Shown here: positions 1 to 7,643 of the stretch, one piece after another | Numbering within the stretch: position 1 is the stretch's first letter | How the letters are laid out: the number at the start of each line of letters is the position of its first letter | Source: Halobacterium litoreum | Lineage (GTDB): Archaea; Halobacteriota; Halobacteria; Halobacteriales; Halobacteriaceae | Assembly (NCBI RefSeq): GCF_021233415.1 | Contig: NZ_CP089466.1 | Span: forward strand, 1,674,001-1,738,000 | DNA length: 64,000 nt | Reading direction: 5' to 3' | The notes under the pieces: model-generated | The model's input: the letters and a program-made list of their open reading frames with translations, nothing else | What the model was told of the DNA's origin: nothing | The model's database searches: none | Program-made: the position numbers and the translations under genes

Positions 1-222
1 GGCCGCGACGACGGGCGCCACGTCGTCCGTGGCGTTGCCGGAGACGCCGACGTCGACGACGTACGCGCCGCCCGCGGAGCCGGGGTCGTACAGCGAGACG
101 AGGCCGACGACGAGGAACGAGGAGAACGCCGCGATGAACAACTGGATGGCGAGCGCGAGCACGATGGTCTTCTCGGAGCGCAGCGACCCGAGCGTGCGCT
201 TCGCGAGGGCGAGTCTACGCAA
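1..222 (-). CDS. ABC-2 type permease, second subunit (3' part beyond window)
   Basis: Seventy-four codons of a protein that runs off the left edge. The N-terminus is a short basic stretch (RLALAKRTLGSLRSEK) followed by one strongly hydrophobic segment at about residues 20-40 and then an extracytoplasmic-looking stretch (YDPGSAGG). This matches the start of ABC-2 export permeases. I chose a TTG start at 222 because no ATG or GTG precedes the membrane segment. It overlaps the end of the upstream permease by 8 bases, as expected for a co-translated operon of ATPase, permease, permease. The identity rests on context plus the N-terminus only. Confidence 0.65.
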   Translation of the reverse strand, partial: MRRLALAKRTLGSLRSEKTIVLALAIQLFIAAFSSFLVVGLVSLYDPGSAGGAYVVDVGVSGNATDDVAPVVAA

Positions 223-1984
223 GGGAGACCACCACCGCGAGGTTGTAGGCGACGTGGACGAGCACGGCGACGGCGAGCGCGCCGACGTAGGCGAGCCGGG
301 AGCGCATCGCGCCGAGCGCCGAGATGGCGGCCGTGACGACGTGCAGGGCCAACGGAGCGACCAACAGCACGCCGGGCGGGAGCCCGACGGCCGCCGGGGA
401 GAACGCGGCTTGGGCGACCTCGATGCCGGGCAGGCCGACCAGTTGGGTGACGAGCAGCAGTTTCTCGGCGAGGAAGAAACCGACGCCCGACGCCGCGCCC
501 GCGACCAGCGCCGTCCTCGCCGTCCGCGAGAACTTCCCGCGCTCGAACCCGGCGAAGACGTGGATACTCTTGGCTATCTCCTCGACGACGGCGACGACGC
601 CGAGCAACAGCGGCACCGAGAGTTCGACGGGCGCGACGAACAGCACGGCGACGGCGAACAGTTCGGCTACGAGGACGAACGGGATGAACAGCGCCGTCCA
701 GACGCCCGCCCGGCGCGCCGAGTCGAGGGGCGCGGCGAGCGCGTCGAGGAACTTCGACGGAATCGGGAGCTGGGTGAACATGTCCTCCTCGCGGTAGACG
801 CCCGTGCCGAGGCCGAACAGCACCGTCGCGGCGAGCGCGGGCGGGAGCGTCGACAGCGCGAACGCGCCCGCCGTCGTCCCGCCGCCAGTGATGGAGTCGA
901 CGACGACGGTGAGCGGCGAGATGGCGGCGATAGGGTGGACTTCCGCGAACACCGCGGGGACGAACGCGTACGCGGTGAGCGTGACGCTGACAGTGACGGT
1001 GACGAACGTGAGTTCCTTGTAGGAGCGCGCGAGCATCGCGCCGAGGAACGTCGACGCGAGGAACAGCGCGGCGAGCGGCGCGATGGCGGCGACGGCGAGC
1101 GGGCCGGCGCCGACGGCGACGGCGATGACGGAGATGAGCGCGAGCGCGCCGGCGAAGTACGGGAGCGTCTTCCCGGCGACGATGTCGCCCCGCGAGACGG
1201 GCGCGACGAGCATCGGTTCGCCCCGGCGGTTGATGCGCTCGGCGAGCACGCTGGAGCCGTACGCCTGAATCACGACGTTCAGCGGGAGCAGGAACGCGAA
1301 CGCGAACACGAGCGACCGCAGCGGGAACGGCGGCGACAGCGACGACGGCGTGCCGGACTGGCTCTGCCCGAGCAGGCCGCCGATGCCGCCGCCCGACCCG
1401 GCCGGCAGGCCGTCGCTCCCGGTGCCGGCCTGCCCGGAGCCGTCACTTCCACCGGCTCCGCCGTCGCCCGCGCCACCACCGCCCGCGCCGTCCGGGTCCT
1501 CGGTCTGTTGGGCCGAGTCCGCCGTTCCGGCGACGGAGATGGACTGCTCGACGTACTCCAGCGAGACGACGACGGGGAACGCGGCGGACTGGTTCGGTTC
1601 GGACCGCATCACGTGGTCGTTGTAGGAGACGGTCGCGGAGCGGAGCGCCGCGAGCGCCGCGCGGCTCTTCTCGGAGTCACGGAAGACGACGCCGCGGTCC
1701 GTGATTTGGACGTCGACGCGGCCGTCGGCGACGGCGCCCTGGCTCGGTTCGACGGCGGCGAGCGCGGGGTCGCGCTCCACGACGGGTCGGTAGTCGCTGT
1801 CGTCGCTCACGCCGACGCGGTAGATGCCCTCGCCGGGCGTCGGGCCGACCGCGAGCAGGGCGGGGACGAGCGCCGCGAGCGCGACGAGCACGGCGACGAA
1901 CGCCACCGCGGTCTTCCGGTCCACGTCGCCCGCGCTCCGGGTGGTCTCCCAGCGCGCGATGCGGAGGACGTTGCGCGCGTTCAT
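215..1984 (-). CDS. ABC-2 permease fused to a PrsW-like intramembrane protease domain
   Basis: A 589-residue membrane protein, probably the permease of an export ABC transporter. Residues 1-20 are cytoplasmic, a membrane helix follows at about 25-47, then an extracytoplasmic domain to about 220 that ends in a glycine-rich linker (about 165-212). Residues 220-395 hold the ABC-2 membrane bundle. The C-terminal 160 residues are a second membrane domain with the PrsW-type signature: EEIAK at 468-472, F503xxxE507, H548, and H577 with N581. PrsW proteins are intramembrane metalloproteases of the Abi/CPBP relatives. The ATG overlaps the TGA of the ATPase gene, so the two are coupled. What the protease half would cut is unknown. 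Membrane topology is estimated by eye. Confidence 0.8.
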   Translation of the reverse strand: MNARNVLRIARWETTRSAGDVDRKTAVAFVAVLVALAALVPALLAVGPTPGEGIYRVGVSDDSDYRPVVERDPALAAVEPSQGAVADGRVDVQITDRGVVFRDSEKSRAALAALRSATVSYNDHVMRSEPNQSAAFPVVVSLEYVEQSISVAGTADSAQQTEDPDGAGGGGAGDGGAGGSDGSGQAGTGSDGLPAGSGGGIGGLLGQSQSGTPSSLSPPFPLRSLVFAFAFLLPLNVVIQAYGSSVLAERINRRGEPMLVAPVSRGDIVAGKTLPYFAGALALISVIAVAVGAGPLAVAAIAPLAALFLASTFLGAMLARSYKELTFVTVTVSVTLTAYAFVPAVFAEVHPIAAISPLTVVVDSITGGGTTAGAFALSTLPPALAATVLFGLGTGVYREEDMFTQLPIPSKFLDALAAPLDSARRAGVWTALFIPFVLVAELFAVAVLFVAPVELSVPLLLGVVAVVEEIAKSIHVFAGFERGKFSRTARTALVAGAASGVGFFLAEKLLLVTQLVGLPGIEVAQAAFSPAAVGLPPGVLLVAPLALHVVTAAISALGAMRSRLAYVGALAVAVLVHVAYNLAVVVSLA

Positions 1985-2844
1985 GCGCCGGCCACGTCGA
2001 GGAACACGTCTTCGAGCGTCGACTCGTCGGTGCGGATGTCGACGACCTCGCCGCCCGCGTCGCGGGCCGCCTCGCGAAGGTCCTCGACGGCGTCCATCGA
2101 CGCGACGGTGGTGACGTACCGGTCGCCCGCCGGCTCGGTGCCGTCCACCGAGACGTCCGTGAACACGCGGTACTCCACGCGTCCGTGTTCGGCGCGGATG
2201 TCGGCGAGCGTGCCGGTGGCGGCGATTTCGCCGTCGCGCATGATGGCGACGCGGTCGCAGACGCTCTCGACGTGGTGGAGGTCGTGGGCGCTGAACACGA
2301 CCGTCTTCCCGTCCGCGGCGAGTTCGCGCGTGAACTCCACGACGGTGTTCGTCGTGATGGGGTCGAGGCCGCTCGCGGGTTCGTCGTAGACGAGCACGTC
2401 CGGGTCGTTCACGAGCGAGCGCGCGATGGCGACCTTCCGCTTCATCCCCTTCGAGAAGTCCCCCACCGGGCGGTCGCGGGCGTCGAGGTCGAGGCGGTCG
2501 AGCGCCGCCTCGATGCGCTCGTCGGCGGTCTCGCGGTCGACGTCGTAGAGGTCCGCGAAGAAGCGCAGGTACGAGCGCGGGCTCATCTCGTCGTAGAGCG
2601 GGGACTCCTCCGGGAGGAAGCCCAGCGAGCGCCGCATCTCCGTCTCGCCGGCGTCGTAGCCGTTGACGGTGATGTCGCCCTCGCTCGGGTCGACGAGGCC
2701 ACACAGCATCTTCAGCGTCGACGTCTTCCCGGCGCCGTTCGGCCCGACGAGGCCGAACACCTCGCCGGCGCCCACCTCGAAACTGACGCCGTCGACGGCG
2801 GTCACGTCGCCGTAGCGCTTCGCCAGCCCCCTGACCGAAATCAT
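1981..2844 (-). CDS. ABC transporter ATP-binding protein
   Basis: ATPase of an ABC-2 type exporter, 287 residues, the usual size. Walker A is GPNGAGKT (34-41), the signature loop reads FSKGMKRK (130-137), Walker B is LVYDEP (151-156) and the switch histidine is H187 in SAHDLHHVE. The C-terminal TLEDVFLDV stretch is typical of the CcmA/NatA-like group. It is the first gene of a three-gene operon with the two permeases downstream. A TATA-like GCCTTATGCC at about 2865-2874 on this strand places the transcript start at the ATG, so the messenger is probably leaderless. The substrate cannot be read from the sequence. Confidence 0.93.
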   Translation of the reverse strand: MISVRGLAKRYGDVTAVDGVSFEVGAGEVFGLVGPNGAGKTSTLKMLCGLVDPSEGDITVNGYDAGETEMRRSLGFLPEESPLYDEMSPRSYLRFFADLYDVDRETADERIEAALDRLDLDARDRPVGDFSKGMKRKVAIARSLVNDPDVLVYDEPASGLDPITTNTVVEFTRELAADGKTVVFSAHDLHHVESVCDRVAIMRDGEIAATGTLADIRAEHGRVEYRVFTDVSVDGTEPAGDRYVTTVASMDAVEDLREAARDAGGEVVDIRTDESTLEDVFLDVAGA

Positions 2845-2896
2845 ACGGGGTCGTCACGCGCCGGGGGCATAAGGCGTGGGGAGACGGCAGGCGGCG

Positions 2897-3667
2897 CTAC
2901 GTCGGCAGCGGGTTCGCGTCCTCGCGCAGGTCCGCGTAGACGTCCTCGGTCCACGCGACCGCGTCCTCGGTGTCGTTTTTCACGACGGCGGCGAGGCCGT
3001 GGTCGCCGTAGACGAGCGCGGTTGCGACGGTGCGCGCGGGCTGTTCGACCAGCAGAAGGCTGTACGACAGTTCGGTGGTGGCTTCGCGGAGCGTGAACCG
3101 TCCACTGTCGAGCGCCTCGTGGACGCGGTCGCTGTGGGACGCGAGGAGTTCGTCGAGGACGCTCTCGGGGACCGTGAGGTCGACCGTGGCGCCGTGGTCG
3201 ACGATTCGCTCGTGGAACACGTCGACGGTCGGCGGGAGGACCGCGGACGGGAAGCCGCGGATCGCCTCCGCCCGCTCGACTTCCGCGAGGAACGACGTGG
3301 TCGCGCGCTGTGGCGCGTCCCGGTCGGGGTTCTCGACGGTCGCGCCGGCCAACAGCTCCGGGGCGATGGTGGCTGCTGCCGGGAGCGGTTCGAGGGCCGA
3401 CTCGGCGTCGCGGAGCGCGCTCACGCTGTCAGCGAACGTCTCGTGACTTTCGAGCGCGAGACGCCCGCGGAGCGTCAGCGAGACGCCGCCGCGGCGTTCG
3501 ACGAGGCCGCGTGATTCGAGAGTCCGGACCGCGCGGTCGACCGTCGACCGGGAGACGGCGAGTCCCGCCACTAACTCGGGTTTCGTGCGGGGGCCGTCTC
3601 GGAGTTCGCCGAGCAGGTCGGCGCGGCGAACGACGAGGTCGAGGGTGTCCGACGGCGGACTGGTCAC
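2897..3667 (-). CDS. Winged-helix transcriptional regulator (FilR1-like C-terminal domain)
   Basis: A 256-residue regulator. Residues 8-75 form a winged helix: the recognition region has SRSTVDRAVRTLESRGLV followed by a basic wing (ERRGG). The rest resembles the C-terminal domain found in many haloarchaeal MarR/ArsR-like regulators and in methanogen FilR1, with a hallmark segment near FHERIVDHGATVDLTVPESVL. I chose the GTG at 3667 rather than the ATG at 3706, because the TATA-like box at 3721-3730 would start transcription near 3700, after that ATG. It lies just upstream of the ABC exporter genes on the same strand, so it may regulate that exporter; this is inference. An inverted repeat surrounds its own TATA box. 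Confidence 0.8.
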   Translation of the reverse strand: MTSPPSDTLDLVVRRADLLGELRDGPRTKPELVAGLAVSRSTVDRAVRTLESRGLVERRGGVSLTLRGRLALESHETFADSVSALRDAESALEPLPAAATIAPELLAGATVENPDRDAPQRATTSFLAEVERAEAIRGFPSAVLPPTVDVFHERIVDHGATVDLTVPESVLDELLASHSDRVHEALDSGRFTLREATTELSYSLLLVEQPARTVATALVYGDHGLAAVVKNDTEDAVAWTEDVYADLREDANPLPT

Positions 3668-3717
3668 TGGTGCTTCATACGAACGCTGATACAAAAAATG
3701 TGGCATAAAGGCACGAA

Positions 3718-3743
3718 AAACTTAAATACCATACCGTAAGTTT
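3718..3743 (-). promoter_or_regulatory. TATA box within a 7-bp inverted repeat, candidate autoregulatory operator
   Basis: AAACTTA (3718-3724) and TAAGTTT (3737-3743) are perfect inverted arms separated by 12 bases. The TATA-like sequence of the regulator gene (GGTATTTAAG on the minus strand, 3721-3730) lies inside this repeat, so a dimer bound there would block the promoter. The spacer also holds a direct repeat TACCATACC. The surrounding AT content is unusually high for this genome. Confidence 0.55.
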
Positions 3744-3831
3744 CGGAGAGTGCGCCAACGAGTAACGTAAAGGAGTCTGCGTGGAAACAGTCGCGTGCTG
3801 GTGTGGATACACCGGCTGTGCCTCTGACACC

Positions 3832-3867
3832 CTCCGCGCCGCCGGCGCCCGCCGGCGGCCCGCGGAG
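3832..3867 (-). terminator. Long GC hairpin downstream of RuBisCO
   Basis: CTCCGCG plus CCGCCGGCG (3832-3847) pairs with CGCCGGCGG plus CGCGGAG (3850-3867), giving a 16-bp stem with a 2-base loop and one 2-base bulge. It begins 33 bases after the RuBisCO stop codon. There is no U-run behind it, so it may stabilise the 3' end rather than terminate. The rest of the gap 3668-3900 holds no gene I can support. Confidence 0.5.
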
Positions 3868-3900
3868 CGGCCGAGTGCGCATTCTACCGTCCTCGACTCG

Positions 3901-5148
3901 TCAGCGCGGCGTGTCGGTTCCCCACTTGTCGAGCGCCGCCGCCAGTTCCGCGTGGTCCTCGGCGTACTCGGCGGCCGGGACGCCCGCCTGGTACGCGTCG
4001 ATGGCCTGCCGGAACGCGCGAGCGCCTGCCGCCGTCCCGTCCGGGTGGCCGTGGATGCCGCCGCCCGCCTGCACTATCACGTCCGTCCCGATGGCGTCCA
4101 ACAGCGGCTCGACGATGCCCGGGTGGAGGCCGCCCGACGCACACGGCAACACGTCGGTCGTCCCGTAGAGGTCGGACTTGAGCCAGTCGTTGATGCCGAC
4201 CGTGTCCTCGTTCTCCAGTTTCCCGAGGCCCGCGGTCCCGGTGTGGATGTGGTCGACGCCACAGAGCCGGGCGACCTGCGCGAGCACGCGCATCGACACG
4301 CCGTGGTGTTCCAGCCGGTCGAACGCCGCGTGCATCGCGCGGTGGGCGTGAATCGCGAGCCCGTGTTTCTCGGCGTGCTCGCGGACCGTCTGCACCGACG
4401 ACCAGCCACACGTCACCACGTCCACCATCACGAACCCGCCGCCCTGCTCGGCGACGAGTTCGAGGCGGTCGAGCATCGTCTCCGTCTCCGCCGTTATGTT
4501 CACGAGGTAGTCTTTGCGGTCGCCCGTCTCGTCTTCCGCGCGGTCACGCATCTCGAAGGACCGCTTGACGCGCTCGTCGAAGCGGTTGAACGACTGGTCC
4601 GTCAGGTTCTCGTCGTCTTTCAGCAGGTCGACGCCGCCCACCCACGCGTCGTAGCCGACCTGCGCGTGCTCCTCGGTGGAGAGGCCGACCTTCGGCTTCG
4701 GGACCGTCGCGGTCGCGGGCCGCCCCTCGGCGTCGAGAATCTCGGTCTTCACGCGCGACCCGAACTGCGGGCCGGGAAACGACGTGGCCAGTTCCTCGGG
4801 CCACTCGCAGTCCGCGAGCCGAATCGACTCGACGGCCTTCATCCCCATAATGTTGCCCGCGATGCAGGACAGCACCTGTGGCATGTTCCCGCCCTCGAAG
4901 AGGGCACCGGGGTACGCCACGGCGATGCGGCCGTCGCCCACGTCGAACGCCGTCGCGCTGAGTTCGGTGACGCGGTCGGAGACGTTCAGCGCCGCCCACG
5001 TGCCGTTCGAACTCTCCGAGGCGACGCGGCCCGCGGCGTCCATCATGTCCATTCCCTCGCCCGGTTCCAGCACGAACTCGCAGACGAGGTCGGTGTCTGT
5101 CGGCCGGTAGCCGGTGTCCACGAAGTCCGCGTACTCGATGCCAGTCAT
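3901..5148 (-). CDS. rbcL: Form III ribulose-1,5-bisphosphate carboxylase/oxygenase large subunit
   Basis: Archaeal form III RuBisCO, 415 residues. It carboxylates ribulose 1,5-bisphosphate to two 3-phosphoglycerates; in archaea the substrate comes from AMP via AMP phosphorylase and ribose-1,5-bisphosphate isomerase rather than from phosphoribulokinase. The active-site set is intact: ESSNGTW (45-51), N99 in GNI, K151 in PKPK, the carbamate lysine K177 with metal ligands D179 and E180 in LLKDDE, HAHRAMHA at 267-274, loop-6 lysine K310 in GLGKLE, and SGG at 338-340 followed by H342. No small subunit and no phosphoribulokinase gene lie nearby. The ATG at 5148 fits the family N-terminus. It is a single gene followed by a strong hairpin. 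Confidence 0.96.
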   Translation of the reverse strand: MTGIEYADFVDTGYRPTDTDLVCEFVLEPGEGMDMMDAAGRVASESSNGTWAALNVSDRVTELSATAFDVGDGRIAVAYPGALFEGGNMPQVLSCIAGNIMGMKAVESIRLADCEWPEELATSFPGPQFGSRVKTEILDAEGRPATATVPKPKVGLSTEEHAQVGYDAWVGGVDLLKDDENLTDQSFNRFDERVKRSFEMRDRAEDETGDRKDYLVNITAETETMLDRLELVAEQGGGFVMVDVVTCGWSSVQTVREHAEKHGLAIHAHRAMHAAFDRLEHHGVSMRVLAQVARLCGVDHIHTGTAGLGKLENEDTVGINDWLKSDLYGTTDVLPCASGGLHPGIVEPLLDAIGTDVIVQAGGGIHGHPDGTAAGARAFRQAIDAYQAGVPAAEYAEDHAELAAALDKWGTDTPR

Positions 5149-5198
5149 ACCAGACTGGTTCGCGGGCTGTCACCAAGTGTGTTCGCCCGTCTCCCAGA

Positions 5199-5888
5199 TT
5201 ACGAGACCGACTCCACGAGCCCCGGTCGGTCGTTCGACGGGTCGTTCACGGCCTCGGAGACCGGCCACGCCTGCAGTTCGGCGTCTCGGGGTTCGAGTAA
5301 CCCCTGTGGGTCGTCAGCGGTCAGCCACCGCTGGCCGGCCTCGCGGTCCAGTATCACCGCCATCCGGTGGTGGTAGTCCGTCAAGAAGTCGTTCGGCTCG
5401 GTGGTGACGACGGTAAAGGAGCGCACCGTGTCGGCCTGGCGACTCGGTCCGCCCGACCCGAACTCGCCGAGACCGGTCTGTTTCTGCTCGGGCGTCCACG
5501 TCTCCCAGAGGCCCGCGAGCAGGAACGGCTCGCCGTCCGCCCGCGACACGAAGTGCGGCGTCTTCCCGCCGCCGTCCGCGCCCCACTCGTAGAAGCCGTC
5601 GACGGGCACGAGACACCGGCGCTCGCGGTACGCCTCCCGGAAGTGGCGCTTCTCGGTGAGCGTCTCCGCACGGGCGTTGATGGGGTCGGGGCTCTCCCGC
5701 GGCCCGTCGGACCACGACGGCACCAGCCCCCAGCGCGCCGAGGCCACGCGCTCGGGCGACTCGTCGAGAATTACCGGCAACTCCTCGCTCGGCGCGGCGT
5801 TGTACGTCGGCTCGTACGTCGCCTCGGTCAGGTCGAACGCCGCCGCGAGGTCGTCGGGTTCGGTGAACAGCGCGTACCGGCCACACAT
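5199..5888 (-). CDS. SOS response-associated peptidase (SRAP/HMCES/YedK family)
   Basis: A 229-residue SRAP-domain protein. Members bind abasic sites in single-stranded DNA and form a covalent thiazolidine link through the N-terminal cysteine, shielding the lesion during replication. The catalytic set is present: Cys2 directly after the initiator Met (MCGRYALF), N30 in YNAAPSE, E101 in GFYEWG, and the histidine pair H173/H174 in DYHHRMAVIL. NARAET at 71-76 is also family-typical. Length is normal. It stands alone, 50 bases upstream of RuBisCO on the same strand, so partial read-through is possible but no functional link is evident. Confidence 0.95.
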   Translation of the reverse strand: MCGRYALFTEPDDLAAAFDLTEATYEPTYNAAPSEELPVILDESPERVASARWGLVPSWSDGPRESPDPINARAETLTEKRHFREAYRERRCLVPVDGFYEWGADGGGKTPHFVSRADGEPFLLAGLWETWTPEQKQTGLGEFGSGGPSRQADTVRSFTVVTTEPNDFLTDYHHRMAVILDREAGQRWLTADDPQGLLEPRDAELQAWPVSEAVNDPSNDRPGLVESVS

Positions 5889-5917
5889 GCTCCGAAAAAG
5901 GGGCCGCTACCTCAAAG

Positions 5918-6769
5918 TCAGTCCGATAGCGCGGCTTCGAGGTCGTCCATCACCGAGCGGTGACCGACGAACGTCGGCGTGCGCTCGTGGACGCTGTCGG
6001 GGTCGAGGTCGAGGAGAGACCCCGAACCGTCGCTCGACGCGCCGCCCGCGCACTCCACGACGTACGCCACCGGCATCGACTCGAAGTGCGCGCGCAGTTT
6101 CCCCTCGGGCGCCGACCGCAGACCCGGATAGCCGAAGGCGCCGCCGTACACCAGCACCTGGTTCACGTCGGCGATCATCGCGCCGCCGTACCGGAGCTTC
6201 AGGTCGTCCTCCACGTCGCGCACGAACGCCTCGAACGCCTCGGTCCAATCGGGCACGCGCCCGCCGAACCCGTACACCGTCGGCTCCTCGGGGAGTTCCA
6301 CGGGCCCGAGGTCGGTGCGGCCGTCGGCCTCCACGAGGTACTCGGTCGCCTCGCCGTCACGCGCCACCACCATCGTCGTCGTCGGGCCGTACAGCACGAA
6401 CCCGGCGGCGACGAGGCTGCTGCCGGGCGCCGGCAGGGGCTGGTCGTAGACGCCGACGACGGTCCCGCAGGGATTGTTCGACTTGACGTTCGAGGAGCCG
6501 TCGAGCGGGTCGAGCGCGACGGCGTACCCGTCGTCGGCGTCCCCGACAGTCAACACGTCCTCGCGTTCCTCGCTCGCGTACCAGTTCACGCCCTCGATGT
6601 CCGCGATGCGGTCGAACAGCAGGTCGTCGGCCCACACGTCCGCCTCCAGTTGGACCTCGCCGCTCTCGTTCTCCGACTCCGCCTTCGCGCGGCGCTCCGG
6701 CAGGCCGCCGCGAATCTCCGGCGCCGCGTCCGCGGCGGCGTCGAAGACGCGCTCCACCGGCCCCGACAT
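5918..6769 (-). CDS. fbp: Class I fructose-1,6-bisphosphatase
   Basis: Gluconeogenic phosphatase converting fructose 1,6-bisphosphate to fructose 6-phosphate, 283 residues. Metal and phosphate motifs are clear: SEERED (66-71) and DPLDGSSN (87-94), with the substrate-binding segment LRYGGAMIADVNQ near residue 210. The ATG overlaps the stop codon of the aldolase gene (ATGA), so the two enzymes for consecutive steps of gluconeogenesis are translated together. This arrangement suggests the pair works mainly toward sugar synthesis, which suits a haloarchaeon growing on amino and organic acids. That last point is inference. Confidence 0.95.
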   Translation of the reverse strand: MSGPVERVFDAAADAAPEIRGGLPERRAKAESENESGEVQLEADVWADDLLFDRIADIEGVNWYASEEREDVLTVGDADDGYAVALDPLDGSSNVKSNNPCGTVVGVYDQPLPAPGSSLVAAGFVLYGPTTTMVVARDGEATEYLVEADGRTDLGPVELPEEPTVYGFGGRVPDWTEAFEAFVRDVEDDLKLRYGGAMIADVNQVLVYGGAFGYPGLRSAPEGKLRAHFESMPVAYVVECAGGASSDGSGSLLDLDPDSVHERTPTFVGHRSVMDDLEAALSD

Positions 6770-7560
6770 CAGATTCGGGACAGCGCCTCCTCGACGCTCG
6801 TCTCCTCGTAGATGACGGCCTCCAGCGCGTCGAGGAACTGGGTCGGGTTCTCGCGCTGCCAGACGTTCCGCCCGACCGCCAGCCCCACGGCGCCGGCGTC
6901 GATGGCGCCCTTCACGGTCGAGAGGAAGTCGCGGTCGCTCGTCTTCGACCCGCCGGACATCACGACCTGCGTCGGGCCCGCCATGTCCACGGCGAACTCC
7001 ATCTTCTCGGAACTACCGGGGTACTTCACCTTCGCGACGTCCGCGCCGAGTTCCAGCGCCTGCCGCGCCGCGTACGCGATGGTGTCGGGCTTCTTGTCGT
7101 TTTTCAGTCCCTGTCCGCGCGGGTACGACCACATCACCACGGGCAGGTCGTGTTTCCGAGCGGCCTCCTGGGCCTTCCGGAACTCCTCGGCCATCTCGAC
7201 TTCCTTGTTCGACCCGCCGTACATCGTGAAGCCGACGGCGTCCGCGCCGACCTCCGCCGCGTAGTCGACAGACCAGTTCACGGCGGAGTCCGGTTCGCCC
7301 ATCCAGAGGTTCGACGTGCCGTTGAGCTTCGCCAGGAGGTTGACGTCGTCCTCGTAGGACGGGTAGTACGCCTCCGCGATGCCCTTCTGGACCGCGAGGG
7401 CGGACACCGCGTCGTGGGTCGCGGTCTCCCAGACGGTCTCGGGGTTCATCGTCTCCGGCACGTCCTCGAAGTCCACGGGACCGTGTTCGAGCCCGTGGTC
7501 GTACGCGAGAATCAGTACTTTCCCGTCGCGCGAAATCGGAGAGTCCTCGAAGGGGCGCAT
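6769..7560 (-). CDS. Archaeal class I fructose-bisphosphate aldolase
   Basis: Schiff-base aldolase of the archaeal DhnA type, 263 residues, making fructose 1,6-bisphosphate from two triose phosphates. AYDHGLEHGP (19-28) is the family hallmark. The catalytic lysine should be K177 in the ADVAKVKYPG segment, and SGG near residue 205 and VGRNVWQ near 238 form the phosphate site. I chose the ATG at 7560 (MRPFEDSPIS) because a TATA-like CTTATACGT at 7581-7589 would start transcription right there. The longer open frame upstream has a different composition. It is the first gene of the fba-fbp operon. Confidence 0.95.
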   Translation of the reverse strand: MRPFEDSPISRDGKVLILAYDHGLEHGPVDFEDVPETMNPETVWETATHDAVSALAVQKGIAEAYYPSYEDDVNLLAKLNGTSNLWMGEPDSAVNWSVDYAAEVGADAVGFTMYGGSNKEVEMAEEFRKAQEAARKHDLPVVMWSYPRGQGLKNDKKPDTIAYAARQALELGADVAKVKYPGSSEKMEFAVDMAGPTQVVMSGGSKTSDRDFLSTVKGAIDAGAVGLAVGRNVWQRENPTQFLDALEAVIYEETSVEEALSRI

Positions 7561-7580
7561 CAACTCAACGTGCGGCGAGG

Positions 7581-7590
7581 ACGTATAAGT
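7581..7590 (-). promoter_or_regulatory. TATA-like box of the fba-fbp operon
   Basis: ACTTATACGT on the minus strand lies about 25 bases before the aldolase ATG. This predicts a leaderless transcript and decides the start at 7560. Confidence 0.6.
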
Positions 7591-7643
7591 GTCTAACTGT
7601 CCGCGAGCGGGCGCCACGCGCCCGATATCCGGAAGTTAACTCT

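Noticed and set aside
29-2389. Very long open frame on the plus strand opposite the ABC operon
   Set aside because: Composition is Arg/Glu-repetitive, it runs antisense to three well-supported genes, and such frames are expected from high GC codon bias.
3664-3882. Small minus-strand frame of 72 codons
   Set aside because: It overlaps the hairpin and the regulator's promoter and has no conserved-looking feature.
3803-4168. Plus-strand frame beginning in the RuBisCO downstream gap
   Set aside because: Most of it is antisense to rbcL and the start lies before the GC hairpin.
7561-7617. Longer start for the aldolase
   Set aside because: The extension contains the TATA-like box and does not resemble the family.
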